A stretch of 39,882 nt of DNA from a virus, in IMG/VR virus record IMGVR_UViG_3300036884_000107, positions 1-39,882 of that record; one strand, given 5' to 3'. The notes under the pieces are model-generated. The model worked only from the letters and a program-made list of their open reading frames with translations. It searched no databases and had not been told where the DNA came from. The first letter of the stretch is position 1; each line of letters starts with the position of its first letter. Shown piece after piece: positions 20,002 through 28,443 of the stretch. The position numbers were made by a program, and so were the translations under genes.

Positions 20002-20250
20002 GGTTGTATTTTTCCATGCCACACCGTTCCAGATAGATAATACATTCGTATCGGTAGAAAACCAAATTGCTGTTCCCTGTGAAGTCTTATTTGGTGTAGC
20101 AGGTCTAGCAGTAGAAAGCCCTCCGTTTACCCATATATTAGCCTCACCCATGTGTCGCTGTTTCACACTCCCATTTGTATAGTCCACTTGAGTAAGTCTC
20201 CTTTGTTTGAGAAGTTCCACATCAGCTTGTAATTGGTCTAAATCAACCAT
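19993..20250 (-). CDS. Small virion protein (85 aa)
   Basis: A helical N-terminus (DLDQLQADVELLKQRRL) followed by a short beta domain (GTAIWFSTDTNVLSIWNGVAWKNTTL) of the type seen at the ends of phage fibre proteins. The WNG..W pattern is like that in the paralogous head or tail proteins at 30581 and 30831 (TTWVAV/GTWVAV). Possibly a fibre tip or baseplate adaptor. Its ATG follows the TAA of the large tail gene by one base, with AGGATAGGAT as ribosome site. Confidence 0.5.
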   Translation of the reverse strand: MVDLDQLQADVELLKQRRLTQVDYTNGSVKQRHMGEANIWVNGGLSTARPATPNKTSQGTAIWFSTDTNVLSIWNGVAWKNTTLT

Positions 20251-20251
20251 A

Positions 20252-23200
20252 TTATCCTATCCTTTGTTCACGCTCTAATTCTTCCGGTTCAATAGAGACG
20301 GCTAACATAACAGGACTTACTCCTGTTGTTGTGGCTAAATTCACTCCTATTTCATACTCTCTATATCGAGAAGAATTCAGAGCAATTACATGACGGTCTG
20401 TTGTTGAATCTACGGTTGTTATTGCAGGAAAGGTTACCCAACTCCCACGATTTAGTCTATACATAAGCGCAATAGATTGTCCAGATACTAATGGTTCAAA
20501 CTGAGTTGTTACGGTAATGGCTTGTTTCTCATGGTACATAGCATCTTCGTCTTGAATAAGTAATTGAAGCGTTCCAGTCGGATAAACAGGATTTTCTACA
20601 TCCACATAATCCACACCCGAAGATACGTTATCCTGCCACCCAATAAGTAATTGATTAAAGACTGTTGTTACCATTCCAATACGGATATTTGATCCTGTAG
20701 AGTTTCCTGTTGAAGCAATATAGTCAAAAGAGAGAGATTCGGGATATTTGTCATTCTGTGTTCCCCACGTATACACGCCTTGCGGAATATCAGGGGTTCC
20801 TGTTGACCCATCAACACCAAAGCGTAGTAATTGTCTCCACATACTCATCGCACCAGGGTAGACATCAACAACCACATCACTATCAACATTTAGAAGATTC
20901 TTTAATTTCCGGGCGGTAGAGGCTCCTTCATACACCATCAGACGGGCACGGGAACCAGATATAAAGAAGAGTCGTCCTTTACTCCCCATCATGGCGTTAA
21001 TAGCTCCCTCTGGTACATCAATGTAGAAATTATAGGTGAGCGAAATACCATCCCAGAAGAAGATTCTACCTTGATCAAATTGTTCGACTGAATTCCCTCT
21101 CCATACTCCGATGGCCAGATACTCATTCCAGTAGGCAAAACAGCGTACTCTCCATCCCGCTGGGAGAGCGATTTCGTTCGGATCATACGTCGTTCCCCGA
21201 AGTGTTCCGATATATCTCTCATTCCCAAAAGCCACAAAATTGAGCATATTAGCTACTGGGTGGAATTGGGTATCTTCAACTAAGAAAGCGTAATAGCTTT
21301 TATAATTCACAGTTGAAAGATCGGCAGTTGTTCCTGTAGTTACTGTTCCATCAGCCACTGTAGAAGTTAAGTGAAAGTGGTAGTTATTTCCAATAACTAC
21401 TCTCCAAGGAGTTGAAAAAATAAACTCATACAATCCCGTAGACATTTGAGCGTTAAGAACAGTCATACTTGCCACAACATTGTTAAAACTATCGTGAACT
21501 GTAAGTGTCCAGTTCCCTGTTCCTATAGCAGCCACAGTTACTGCAATACTTTTCTGCGGATCGTTTACAGGTGTAAAGATCATTTTATTCGCCGTTGTTT
21601 CAGAAATAGCTACGGGTACGGTATAGGTTTGTCCAGCTGCAGCGTAAGAAGTATCTATATCAACCCTCGTCGTTGCTCCTGCAAACGGCGTATTTGTTGA
21701 ATAAGCGGGTGAATTATAAAGAGTTAAATCATTCGCATAGGAGGTAGAATCGGTTGCTACTGAGTTGAACATATAGTACGCATAAAGACCGGTTGTCGTC
21801 GTCATTACCTCTTGAGCTAAACTGAGTAAGAACCACTCAGCGGTATGGGTGACTCCATAGACCTGGACTTCATCAATAAGCCCGTTGTAGAAGCCTGCTG
21901 GGACAGTAGCGTTTTTATACATTCCTACCTGAAAAGTCGAGGTATTGGCGTTAATCTGAGTTAAAGCACCAGTCTGAGTTCCTTGTGATACTCCGTTTAA
22001 GAAAAACTCTCCCGTTGAAGTAGATGCTGTCCAAACACAGGCTATTTGTTGCCATGTGTTTACTGTTAAATCTACTAGTTTTGAATAGGTCTCAACCGCT
22101 GTTCCATTATTAGAAATCTGAAGTCTTAATGTTTGACCGTTAGAACTTCCAAGATTGGGATCTTGGACATAATCTAATGTTGGAGTAGTAGTACCTGTAT
22201 ACGAAGTGAGATAGTCAATATGAATTCTTCCATATCCTCCATTTCCACCTGCTCCATTCACTGGATCAATCCCAAAACGACCTTCTAAACTTCCTACTCC
22301 TCCCGTAGCAGTAATTAAATTTGAACCAAGAGTAGCAACTTGTGCTTTGATAAATACTGCTCCTCCTGAACCAGCTCCTGCTCCTCCACCATCACCCTCT
22401 GAATTTTGTAATCCATCGGTTCCATTAACCATAATATAACCAGTAAATGAATACGTTATGGCACTAATAAAAACAATCGCCCCACCATTTCCACCATCAG
22501 CACCTCTATCATCACTATTAACACCTGAACCTCCAGCTCCACCTCCTGAACCAAGATTTACTGTAGTTAAATCATTACTACCATTAATATAACCACCTGC
22601 ACCCCCATACATTTGTTGAGCAGAGTTTCCGTTCGTATTCGTACCTGTTATTCCTACAGATCCATATCCTCCGCCTCCGCCTCCACCATGAATAGGAGAA
22701 TTATTTGCGCTTGATTGACCTCCACCACCACCACCACCATTTGCATATCCTGAAGTTCCTCCTACACCAACAGGAGATTCTCCCTGATAACCATAAGAAT
22801 CGTTATTATACCCATTATGCGATCCACCTCTGAAACCTTTTCCTGTACCATATATTTGTCCAGGACCACTGAAAATTCCATTGGCAATAAACGCTAAAAT
22901 ACCACCTGTAGTTCCGTTCCATGCTTTAACGGTCCATGTTATTCCGGTATTAACCGTTACGTTGGTATATTGTTTCAAAACAAGAACCTGCGCTCCTGTT
23001 ACATAATCTGCATTCAAAGGATCAACAGTGGTAATCGTCCCTGCGGTATAACTCTGAATAGAGGTTCTCATCCACGTCCCTGCCCCCGTACCCTGAGTTT
23101 GATGAATTAAGATAATCTGTCCTGCAACAAAAGAGACATTGGTAGCAGTTAAAGTGTTCGTTCCTGAAGATCCCGTACACGCTGAATCTATTGGGGAATC

Positions 23201-23938
23201 AGTCGTATTGGTTGAGATAGTTAACGCTCCATCAGACCCGTTTCCGAAGTAATTTGAGGTAGGTGAAATGTCGAATTTATAGCTTCGTTTATTTCCATTT
23301 TCGTCCCACTTAGAAACTATAGTCATTGAGTTTCCCACCGTTGGGAGAGAATAGGGATAAATCTGAGCTGAAATAGTTAAATCTCCTGCGACTTGTAAAA
23401 TACCAGAAGAAGCCCTTGAAGCGTATTGACTGGATGCACTCAATAATTCAAGAGAATTGGTATTCGTCCGTGTCCCTCCCTGGGAACCAAAGAAATTATC
23501 TGTAAAGGTCGGATTGGCTGTATCTATCGGGCCATACCGACCTATAAGGGAATCTGAGGTATAGTAAAGAAAATTATCCTCTCCCCACCATTGAATACCG
23601 TTTCCATGAGAGGCGGCGATAGTACGAAGAAGTGAATAAGCTCCTGCTTCTGTCCTCTGGTAGATATTTCCTCCCTCATCATAAATATAAGTATTATTCC
23701 CTGAGGTCGGAGGGGTAATTCCCCACTTCGGAAGAGCCTGAACAACGGTTCCTGATTCTTTAATAGTACGGGGTTGAAGTTTCACTGATCGGATGTCTGT
23801 CCTGTGATCTATAGACTGTCCGAAACGATAAGAAGCGGGTTCTGTTGGAAAGCCGTATTGAGAGGTTGCAGTTCCCCCTGTTTTCGGGAAGTCAGAAATT
23901 CCATCAAAAAAGGCTGAAAATTCTCGTGGTTTTTTCAT
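20252..23938 (-). CDS. Large tail/receptor-contact protein with LamG-like domain split by a Gly-rich insertion (1228 aa)
   Basis: Residues 1-160 form a tail-attachment region. A laminin-G/concanavalin-like jelly roll starts near 162 (SLELLSASSQYASRASSG...LTISAQIYPY), is interrupted near 233, and resumes at about 600 (QTLRLQISNNGTAVETYSKLVDLTVNTWQQIACVWTAS split here) to 715. The inserted part (233-590) holds a CPR-style unit (SDGALTISTNTTDSPIDSACTG..., GQIILIHQTQGTGAGTW) and a Gly-rich region (about 355-570, with seven consecutive Gly), which may form polyglycine helices. The C-terminal third (about 860-1228) looks like a beta-propeller hub or nozzle of podovirus tails. Likely the main tail hub and adhesin. 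Ribosome site AAGAG. Confidence 0.65.
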   Translation of the reverse strand: MKKPREFSAFFDGISDFPKTGGTATSQYGFPTEPASYRFGQSIDHRTDIRSVKLQPRTIKESGTVVQALPKWGITPPTSGNNTYIYDEGGNIYQRTEAGAYSLLRTIAASHGNGIQWWGEDNFLYYTSDSLIGRYGPIDTANPTFTDNFFGSQGGTRTNTNSLELLSASSQYASRASSGILQVAGDLTISAQIYPYSLPTVGNSMTIVSKWDENGNKRSYKFDISPTSNYFGNGSDGALTISTNTTDSPIDSACTGSSGTNTLTATNVSFVAGQIILIHQTQGTGAGTWMRTSIQSYTAGTITTVDPLNADYVTGAQVLVLKQYTNVTVNTGITWTVKAWNGTTGGILAFIANGIFSGPGQIYGTGKGFRGGSHNGYNNDSYGYQGESPVGVGGTSGYANGGGGGGGQSSANNSPIHGGGGGGGYGSVGITGTNTNGNSAQQMYGGAGGYINGSNDLTTVNLGSGGGAGGSGVNSDDRGADGGNGGAIVFISAITYSFTGYIMVNGTDGLQNSEGDGGGAGAGSGGAVFIKAQVATLGSNLITATGGVGSLEGRFGIDPVNGAGGNGGYGRIHIDYLTSYTGTTTPTLDYVQDPNLGSSNGQTLRLQISNNGTAVETYSKLVDLTVNTWQQIACVWTASTSTGEFFLNGVSQGTQTGALTQINANTSTFQVGMYKNATVPAGFYNGLIDEVQVYGVTHTAEWFLLSLAQEVMTTTTGLYAYYMFNSVATDSTSYANDLTLYNSPAYSTNTPFAGATTRVDIDTSYAAAGQTYTVPVAISETTANKMIFTPVNDPQKSIAVTVAAIGTGNWTLTVHDSFNNVVASMTVLNAQMSTGLYEFIFSTPWRVVIGNNYHFHLTSTVADGTVTTGTTADLSTVNYKSYYAFLVEDTQFHPVANMLNFVAFGNERYIGTLRGTTYDPNEIALPAGWRVRCFAYWNEYLAIGVWRGNSVEQFDQGRIFFWDGISLTYNFYIDVPEGAINAMMGSKGRLFFISGSRARLMVYEGASTARKLKNLLNVDSDVVVDVYPGAMSMWRQLLRFGVDGSTGTPDIPQGVYTWGTQNDKYPESLSFDYIASTGNSTGSNIRIGMVTTVFNQLLIGWQDNVSSGVDYVDVENPVYPTGTLQLLIQDEDAMYHEKQAITVTTQFEPLVSGQSIALMYRLNRGSWVTFPAITTVDSTTDRHVIALNSSRYREYEIGVNLATTTGVSPVMLAVSIEPEELEREQRIG

Positions 23939-23944
23939 ACGCTC

Positions 23945-24910
23945 TTAATGCAAATTCATACCCCAATTTTGGAAAGTAAAAGGCGCAATCTCTTTTTTAC
24001 GGTCAATCACTCTCTCTTGATTACGGTCGGTGTAGGTGTTATACAAGCCTATTAACCCTCCGCTGATAGTGCTTTCTCCGTAATTTCTTGAGGTATTTAC
24101 TCCGCTTCCCGTAAAAAATTTATTATCATACCATGTCCCTGTTTCTAGATCATGTCGCATCCCTGAAAAGTAATCAGCACTAGCGCCATCTACTAAGATA
24201 CTATGTCCCTCATCTGGGAAGTCAGGAATTTCTCCAATACGATAGGAAAGAGAAGCTCCGCCTAATCCCTCAAACGAGGTTTCAAGAGTTAGGGTTCCAG
24301 ATGTTGGAATATCAACTATTTTATAGAAATAGCCTTGTCCTGAATTGGTGGTGTCCGTAATCTCAAAATACCGTCCGATCATTGCAGCCGTCCATGTCAC
24401 TCCTGAACCTGTGACTGCGGTACTGGCGTTAGTCATGGTAACCGTTCCAGCCAGATAATCAGGAACTGAGAGGTTACGGTCTTTATAGTGATAGTTAAAG
24501 GTTAATGTATAGGCATCTTTTGGCGTTGGATATACTCCAAAGTCTACCTTTCTAGGTAAGATAAACTGCGGAATAGCTGTTGGTTGAACCTGAATCGCAT
24601 TGAGCCAATCCCACTGCCACTGGGAGTTACAGATTGTCGTTGGATAATTGACTTGTCCGATTGTCACGACAATACTTTCTATATTCATCACATCTACTGG
24701 GTAATGGTAGTATTGTTGACTGGCTACTGTAGTTGTGGTTTTTTGAAGTTGCGTAGCGTAATCCCGCATCTTCGCCATGACCATGTGATAGCGAGCCCCT
24801 AAATTAGTATTGAAATCAGCTAAAATAGTCGCATAGGCAGGATCATTGGCGGAAATGTTTTCCTGACCAATATTACGCATGAACTGAGCAAGAATATCTG
24901 AGTATGTCAT
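23945..24910 (-). CDS. Head-tail adaptor / tail tubular-like protein (321 aa)
   Basis: The start (MTYSDILAQFMRNIGQENIS) and helical N-terminus followed by beta-rich middle (YYHYPVDVMNIESIVVTIGQ, FGVYPTPKDAYTLTFNYHYK) are typical of podovirus adaptor or gatekeeper proteins that bridge portal and tail. An Ig-like loop (GTVTMTNASTAVTGSGVTW) is inserted around residue 160. It precedes the large tail protein by 6 nt. The TG-A-TATAAT element ends 6 nt before the ATG, with no Shine-Dalgarno, so the transcript should be leaderless and start the tail operon. Confidence 0.6.
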   Translation of the reverse strand: MTYSDILAQFMRNIGQENISANDPAYATILADFNTNLGARYHMVMAKMRDYATQLQKTTTTVASQQYYHYPVDVMNIESIVVTIGQVNYPTTICNSQWQWDWLNAIQVQPTAIPQFILPRKVDFGVYPTPKDAYTLTFNYHYKDRNLSVPDYLAGTVTMTNASTAVTGSGVTWTAAMIGRYFEITDTTNSGQGYFYKIVDIPTSGTLTLETSFEGLGGASLSYRIGEIPDFPDEGHSILVDGASADYFSGMRHDLETGTWYDNKFFTGSGVNTSRNYGESTISGGLIGLYNTYTDRNQERVIDRKKEIAPFTFQNWGMNLH

Positions 24911-24916
24911 GATTTA

Positions 24917-24925
24917 ATTATATCA
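24917..24925 (-). promoter_or_regulatory. Extended -10 promoter of the adaptor gene
   Basis: AGG-TG-A-TATAAT then TTAAAT-C spacing of 6 nt to ATG at 24910. It is nearly identical in sequence to the portal promoter (AGGTGATATAATT in both). Confidence 0.65.
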
Positions 24926-24948
24926 CCTACTTACTCACCACAGCTCCA

Positions 24949-25014
24949 CTAACTTATAAGGGTTCTGTTACTAGCCACTTGCCTTGCCCCCGCAACCTGT
25001 CTTGTACCCGCCAC
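24949..25014 (-). CDS. Possible micro-ORF (21 aa, GTG start)
   Basis: A GTG-started frame with GGGGAGAGAAGT in front, encoding VAGTRQVAGARQVASNRTLIS, an internal repeat of AG-RQVA. It lies in the 170-nt gap between adaptor and the next gene; otherwise this gap shows no gene or terminator. Low support. Confidence 0.2.
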   Translation of the reverse strand: MAGTRQVAGARQVASNRTLIS

Positions 25015-25083
25015 ACTTCTCTCCCCTTTTTGCTATTTACTTATCACTACTCCATCATCAACATAGATGGGGGTTTTAAGACC

Positions 25084-25269
25084 TTAAACCTTTTTATCTT
25101 CTTGTGGTAGTTTGCCTACAGTTAGATTAACTCTCGTACTCCATGTTCCGTCATCACGGGCTACCCATGAAAGCGAAGGGATAATTGTGAAGCCTGTTTC
25201 TTTGCAAAGCTCTTCAAACTTCTTTGCAAAATCTTCTGGTTTCTGCTCAACTTTAGTTGTTTCAGACAT
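25084..25269 (-). CDS. Hypothetical small protein (61 aa)
   Basis: An acidic N-terminal helix (KPEDFAKKFEELCKETGF) and a beta-like C-terminus (IIPSLSWVARDDGTWSTRVNLTVG). No family recognised. A GAGGGTGAG ribosome site precedes the ATG. It lies between fibre and adaptor genes and may be a small chaperone or virion accessory protein. Confidence 0.55.
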   Translation of the reverse strand: MSETTKVEQKPEDFAKKFEELCKETGFTIIPSLSWVARDDGTWSTRVNLTVGKLPQEDKKV

Positions 25270-25299
25270 AAATACTCACCCTCTTTCTTATTCTATCGG

Positions 25300-25593
25300 T
25301 TATACTGGTACCTCAATTGGTTTTTCTTCAACTTTAGCTTCTATTTTTTGCGTCATCGCTTCCTCTGCCACCGTCTTCGCCGTTACTCCACTCTTTTCTA
25401 GCTCTTCCTGTTCAACATAGGGTACTTCAATCACTTCACCCATTACAGGTTCTTTACCATCTAAAAAGGCTTGTTCGTCTAGGTAGTAGTAGACTGTGGC
25501 TTTACTGGACTTGTTGTTGTAGTCCATTTCCGTTTTTACGACTGTACAAAATTTACTAACTACGCCGTTTGATAATTCTTTTATTGTATCCAT
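25300..25593 (-). CDS. Hypothetical acidic protein (97 aa)
   Basis: A beta-like N-terminal half (GVVSKFCTVVKTEMDYNNKSSKATVYYYL) and an acidic Glu/Val/Lys tail ending EAKVEEKPIEVPV. The same words (SKVEEKPIEVP) occur in the scaffold protein at 33130, which suggests a shared disordered segment. It has a strong ribosome site (AAAGGAGAATAAAT) with a TATATAAT just upstream. Function unknown. Confidence 0.5.
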   Translation of the reverse strand: MDTIKELSNGVVSKFCTVVKTEMDYNNKSSKATVYYYLDEQAFLDGKEPVMGEVIEVPYVEQEELEKSGVTAKTVAEEAMTQKIEAKVEEKPIEVPV

Positions 25594-25623
25594 ATTTATT
25601 CTCCTTTCTAATTATATAACATT

Positions 25624-27207
25624 TTAACTTGGCGGGGTATAACTCGTAAGTATACCCTTAGAAAATACCGCACTGCCAGCAATTGTTGCTGGTAATACTG
25701 GAGCGATTGGAATAGTAGCGTCTATTCCAGCCGTTGCTCCTACGTGATACGTTGCACCTTTAACATCACCCACAGCTACTATGTTTCCAGAAACGTCTAC
25801 ACTAAACTTAACTGCCGCCGCACTTGTTTGAAACTCTGCTAGGTTACTTGTCTGTGTAGCATTACCTTCAACAATGAGTTGTTGGGTATCAGCAGAACCC
25901 ACTATGTGGAGTTTAGCTGTTGGTGCAGTAATCCCGATGCCGACGTTGCCGTTTAACAACGTCTGCGTCACACTTGTATTTCCTATCACCACTTGATTAT
26001 CTGCCGTAGTAAATGCTCCATTACCCAGAGCCATACTATTAACAGCATTAGTTTTTTGAGAGGCGTTATAGCCAGCTCCATATCCAAAGAACGTATTACT
26101 ATTACCAGTAATTAAAGTTCTACCAGCGTTAACTCCATTGGCGGTGTTGTTGAAGCCTGTGGTGTTGGAGTAGAGAGAATAAAATCCATTGGCGGTGTTG
26201 TAGTTGCCTGTGGTGTTGGAGTAGAGAGAATAAACTCCATTGGCGGTGTTGTAGTAGCCAGTGGTGTTGTAGTAGAGAGAAGCATATCCATTGGCGGTGT
26301 TGTTGAAGCCTGTGGTGTTGGAGTAGAGAGAATAAAATCCATTGGCGGTGTTGTAGTTGCCTGTGGTGTTGGAGTAGAGAGAATAAACTCCATTGGCGGT
26401 GTTGGAGTATCCTGTGGTGTTGTAGTAGAGAGAATAAAATCCATTGGCGGTGTTGTTGTAGCCTGTGGTGTTGTATCTTCCTGCTCCTATACCTATGAAT
26501 GTATTTCCAGTAGCAGTATTGGCTCTCATCTCAATCCTAGCTGTACCATCGGAAGATTTAAGATTGACCAGAGGAGTAGATACACCCGTAATAGATTTTA
26601 TAGATATGACTATAGTTCCGTCAAAGTCAGTGGTCGGAGTAATTGTTAATGATGCTGTGGAAGCTGTAGTTGGTCCCCAAGCTCCTGTGGCTGTGATAGC
26701 AGATGATGTCGCCCCTCCAAAAGCAATCACGAAACTTCCTGTGTTTCTACCTGTGACAGTGTAAGCTATTTGATATTTAGTAGCATTGACCGCTACTTTA
26801 TCGTGAGAAAGTACAGAAACAGTCCCAGTTGCATGTATCCACCCAGTCGCCCAGTCTCCTGTCCAGCCCGTAGAAGTCCAAGTAGTAGCCGCTAGGAACT
26901 CTGCTGAGTATGTAGGCAAGTCATTGACCGCTAAACCTTGAATGTCTAGTTTGCCAGTCGGCGCCGTCGTCCCGATGCCGACTTTGTTATTTATCGTATC
27001 TACTGTTAAGACATTGTTTGCGTCTTTATCATTGACTACTAATGCCGTTAAAACATCCGTTCCTGGCTGTACAGTTAGTCCACCAGTCATTGTTCCCCCT
27101 GTAAGATGAACTGATAAGGGGTCGGTTTCTGTTTTAACAAACTCTGTATCGGAGGGATAGAGTTGTAACTTCTGCTTTTGGACGGGGTTATAGACTATCT
27201 TAGGCAT
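25624..27207 (-). CDS. Fibre-like protein with seven 17-aa repeats (527 aa)
   Basis: The N-terminal 230 residues end in beta-rich segments (VGIGTTAPTGKLDIQG, GDWATGWIHATGTV). Residues about 238-360 carry seven repeats of the type NTTGxxNTANGxYSLYx. The C-terminal region has a NVGIGITAPTAKLHIVGSAD stretch followed by QLIVEGNATQTSNLAEFQ, a motif style I know from many Patescibacteria surface proteins and phage tail fibres. A trimeric fibre is likely. It starts two bases after the preceding TAA, with no Shine-Dalgarno. The repeats suggest length variation. Confidence 0.65.
   Translation of the reverse strand: MPKIVYNPVQKQKLQLYPSDTEFVKTETDPLSVHLTGGTMTGGLTVQPGTDVLTALVVNDKDANNVLTVDTINNKVGIGTTAPTGKLDIQGLAVNDLPTYSAEFLAATTWTSTGWTGDWATGWIHATGTVSVLSHDKVAVNATKYQIAYTVTGRNTGSFVIAFGGATSSAITATGAWGPTTASTASLTITPTTDFDGTIVISIKSITGVSTPLVNLKSSDGTARIEMRANTATGNTFIGIGAGRYNTTGYNNTANGFYSLYYNTTGYSNTANGVYSLYSNTTGNYNTANGFYSLYSNTTGFNNTANGYASLYYNTTGYYNTANGVYSLYSNTTGNYNTANGFYSLYSNTTGFNNTANGVNAGRTLITGNSNTFFGYGAGYNASQKTNAVNSMALGNGAFTTADNQVVIGNTSVTQTLLNGNVGIGITAPTAKLHIVGSADTQQLIVEGNATQTSNLAEFQTSAAAVKFSVDVSGNIVAVGDVKGATYHVGATAGIDATIPIAPVLPATIAGSAVFSKGILTSYTPPS
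26130..26490 (-). repeat. 51-nt coding tandem repeat, seven units
   Basis: The plus strand has ATTGGCGGTGTTG seven times at 51-nt spacing. Units 2-4 and 5-7 are almost the same three-unit block (period 153 nt), so there was a block duplication on top of the single-unit amplification. Confidence 0.9.
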
Positions 27208-27209
27208 AT

Positions 27210-27506
27210 TTATAATTTAACTGCCGCACTGATATTGGTCAAAACTCTAGCTGCATAGGTTAAGGTTGTTCTGTATTGGTCAGCCCCTATTGTTTCTGTA
27301 ATATACTGTAAATCACCATTCCCATCATACGAAAGGACTGTGGAAGGGTTGGATTGAGTGGGGTCGGTGGGAACTACCTGTTGTCCTTCTACAAGAACAG
27401 CATGAGTTATCGGATCAACTGCAGCAGTAGTTGGAGTCGTAAAAAGTGTACTATCTACACCTAGGAGAGTTGGAACACGGTTGGGGTCATGAGCTGCTTG
27501 CGCCAT
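27210..27506 (-). CDS. Hypothetical virion-block protein (98 aa)
   Basis: The N-terminus (MAQAAHDPNRVPTLLGVDSTLFTTPTTAAVDP) reads like a small phage structural protein, followed by SYDGNGDLQYITETIGADQYRTTLTY. Very similar openings (RDANRVPLTRYGV) appear in the protein at 29058, suggesting relatedness. A TAG-TATAAT element lies 8 nt before the ATG, overlapping the end of the upstream gene; there is no Shine-Dalgarno. Confidence 0.5.
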   Translation of the reverse strand: MAQAAHDPNRVPTLLGVDSTLFTTPTTAAVDPITHAVLVEGQQVVPTDPTQSNPSTVLSYDGNGDLQYITETIGADQYRTTLTYAARVLTNISAAVKL

Positions 27507-27514
27507 ATGTATCA

Positions 27515-27520
27515 ATTATA
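27515..27520 (-). promoter_or_regulatory. -10 element of the gene at 27506
   Basis: GCG TAG TATAAT at the end of the preceding gene, 8 nt before the ATG. No TG extension or -35. Confidence 0.4.
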
Positions 27521-28033
27521 CTACGCAGTAAATCGTTGAAGTCGTGTCTCTGTTGCTTTTATTCTCTCTTCCCGTGCATCCAGGAGTAATTTGCGTTCCC
27601 GATCTATTGCTTCTGACCGATCCAACAATGATTCCCGCTTCTTCAAATCCTCTACTTTATCCTTAATAGAGGTATTGTAGTCCGCTTTCATCTGTTCGAG
27701 CTTTTTCATCGCTTCTGTAGCCTCGGATAATTTCTTTTCTGCCCCTTCTATAAGAGTCTCTGACTCCTTCTTCTTTTTCTCAAAATCAACCAATTGCAGT
27801 TCTTTTTCCTTCTGTTTTAAACGGGCATTAATTAAAAATGACCGTTCCTCTTCCAACCGCTTGGATTCTGCTGCTATTTCTTTTTCCCGTTTGTCTAACC
27901 GTTGATTCGCTTCTTTCCGGTGAAGATCTGCAGATTTAGCCTCATCTATGGTTTGTTTTGCCTCCGTTTGTATATTTTCAAAGGCAATAAATAAGTCACT
28001 TACCTGTTTTTTAACGAGATCAAAGGAGATCAT
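27521..28033 (-). CDS. Coiled-coil protein (170 aa)
   Basis: Nearly the entire length is a continuous charged coiled coil (for example HRKEANQRLDKREKEIAAES, KKKESETLIEGAEKKLSEATEAMKKLEQMK in successive heptads). It has no catalytic motif. It may be a scaffold-like or virion rod component. The ATG follows GGAGGTTA and overlaps the previous gene by 14 nt. Confidence 0.6.
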   Translation of the reverse strand: MISFDLVKKQVSDLFIAFENIQTEAKQTIDEAKSADLHRKEANQRLDKREKEIAAESKRLEEERSFLINARLKQKEKELQLVDFEKKKKESETLIEGAEKKLSEATEAMKKLEQMKADYNTSIKDKVEDLKKRESLLDRSEAIDRERKLLLDAREERIKATETRLQRFTA

Positions 28034-28259
28034 TAACCTCCACTTCCTTTTTTATCTTTTCTACCTGATGCTCATACCCCATTTTTGTATCTTCCCGTTG
28101 ATTAATAATTTCATCAATGAGATGCTTTTCCATGAATTTCCCCTGTGCCTCAGGAAGTTCCGTAATAACCAACGAAGGAAGAACTAATACGTGACCCTTA
28201 TTATTATCATCAAACCACGTATACGAAAAATCATTTGTCAGGGGATTGTACAGCCTCAT
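28020..28259 (-). CDS. Hypothetical small protein (79 aa)
   Basis: An N-terminal beta-like part (RLYNPLTNDFSYTWFDDNNKGHVLVLPSL) and a long C-terminal charged helix that probably pairs with the neighbouring coiled-coil protein. Ribosome site GGAGGAAC. It overlaps its upstream gene by 29 nt. Function unknown. Confidence 0.55.
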   Translation of the reverse strand: MRLYNPLTNDFSYTWFDDNNKGHVLVLPSLVITELPEAQGKFMEKHLIDEIINQREDTKMGYEHQVEKIKKEVEVNDLL

Positions 28260-28443
28260 GTTCCTCCAGTTTTTCTATCCGTTTACACAGTTCAAGAATA
28301 ATATCCTGAAACTTTCTCGGTGATGCGGTAATAGACCATAATCCACTCTTTTCAAGATCGTGGGAAAACATATCCCATTTCGTCTCTCCCGTTGTCATAC
28401 GGTAGTGAAATAGATTAGAAACAAAGTCTCTTAATGTTGTCAT
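28231..28443 (-). CDS. Hypothetical small protein (70 aa)
   Basis: Helical with a Trp/Phe-rich middle (RMTTGETKWDMFSHDLEKSGLWSITA) and an acidic end. No family recognised. The ATG overlaps the TGA of the preceding gene (ATGA), so it is translationally coupled. Confidence 0.55.
   Translation of the reverse strand: MTTLRDFVSNLFHYRMTTGETKWDMFSHDLEKSGLWSITASPRKFQDIILELCKRIEKLEEHEAVQSPDK

Noticed and set aside
26112-26444. 110-codon minus-strand frame and a possible CRISPR-like array
   Set aside because: The 51-nt repeats are an in-frame coding amplification in the fibre gene; there are no unique spacers, and the 110-codon frame is the same repeats read in another phase (TTTPQATTTPP...).
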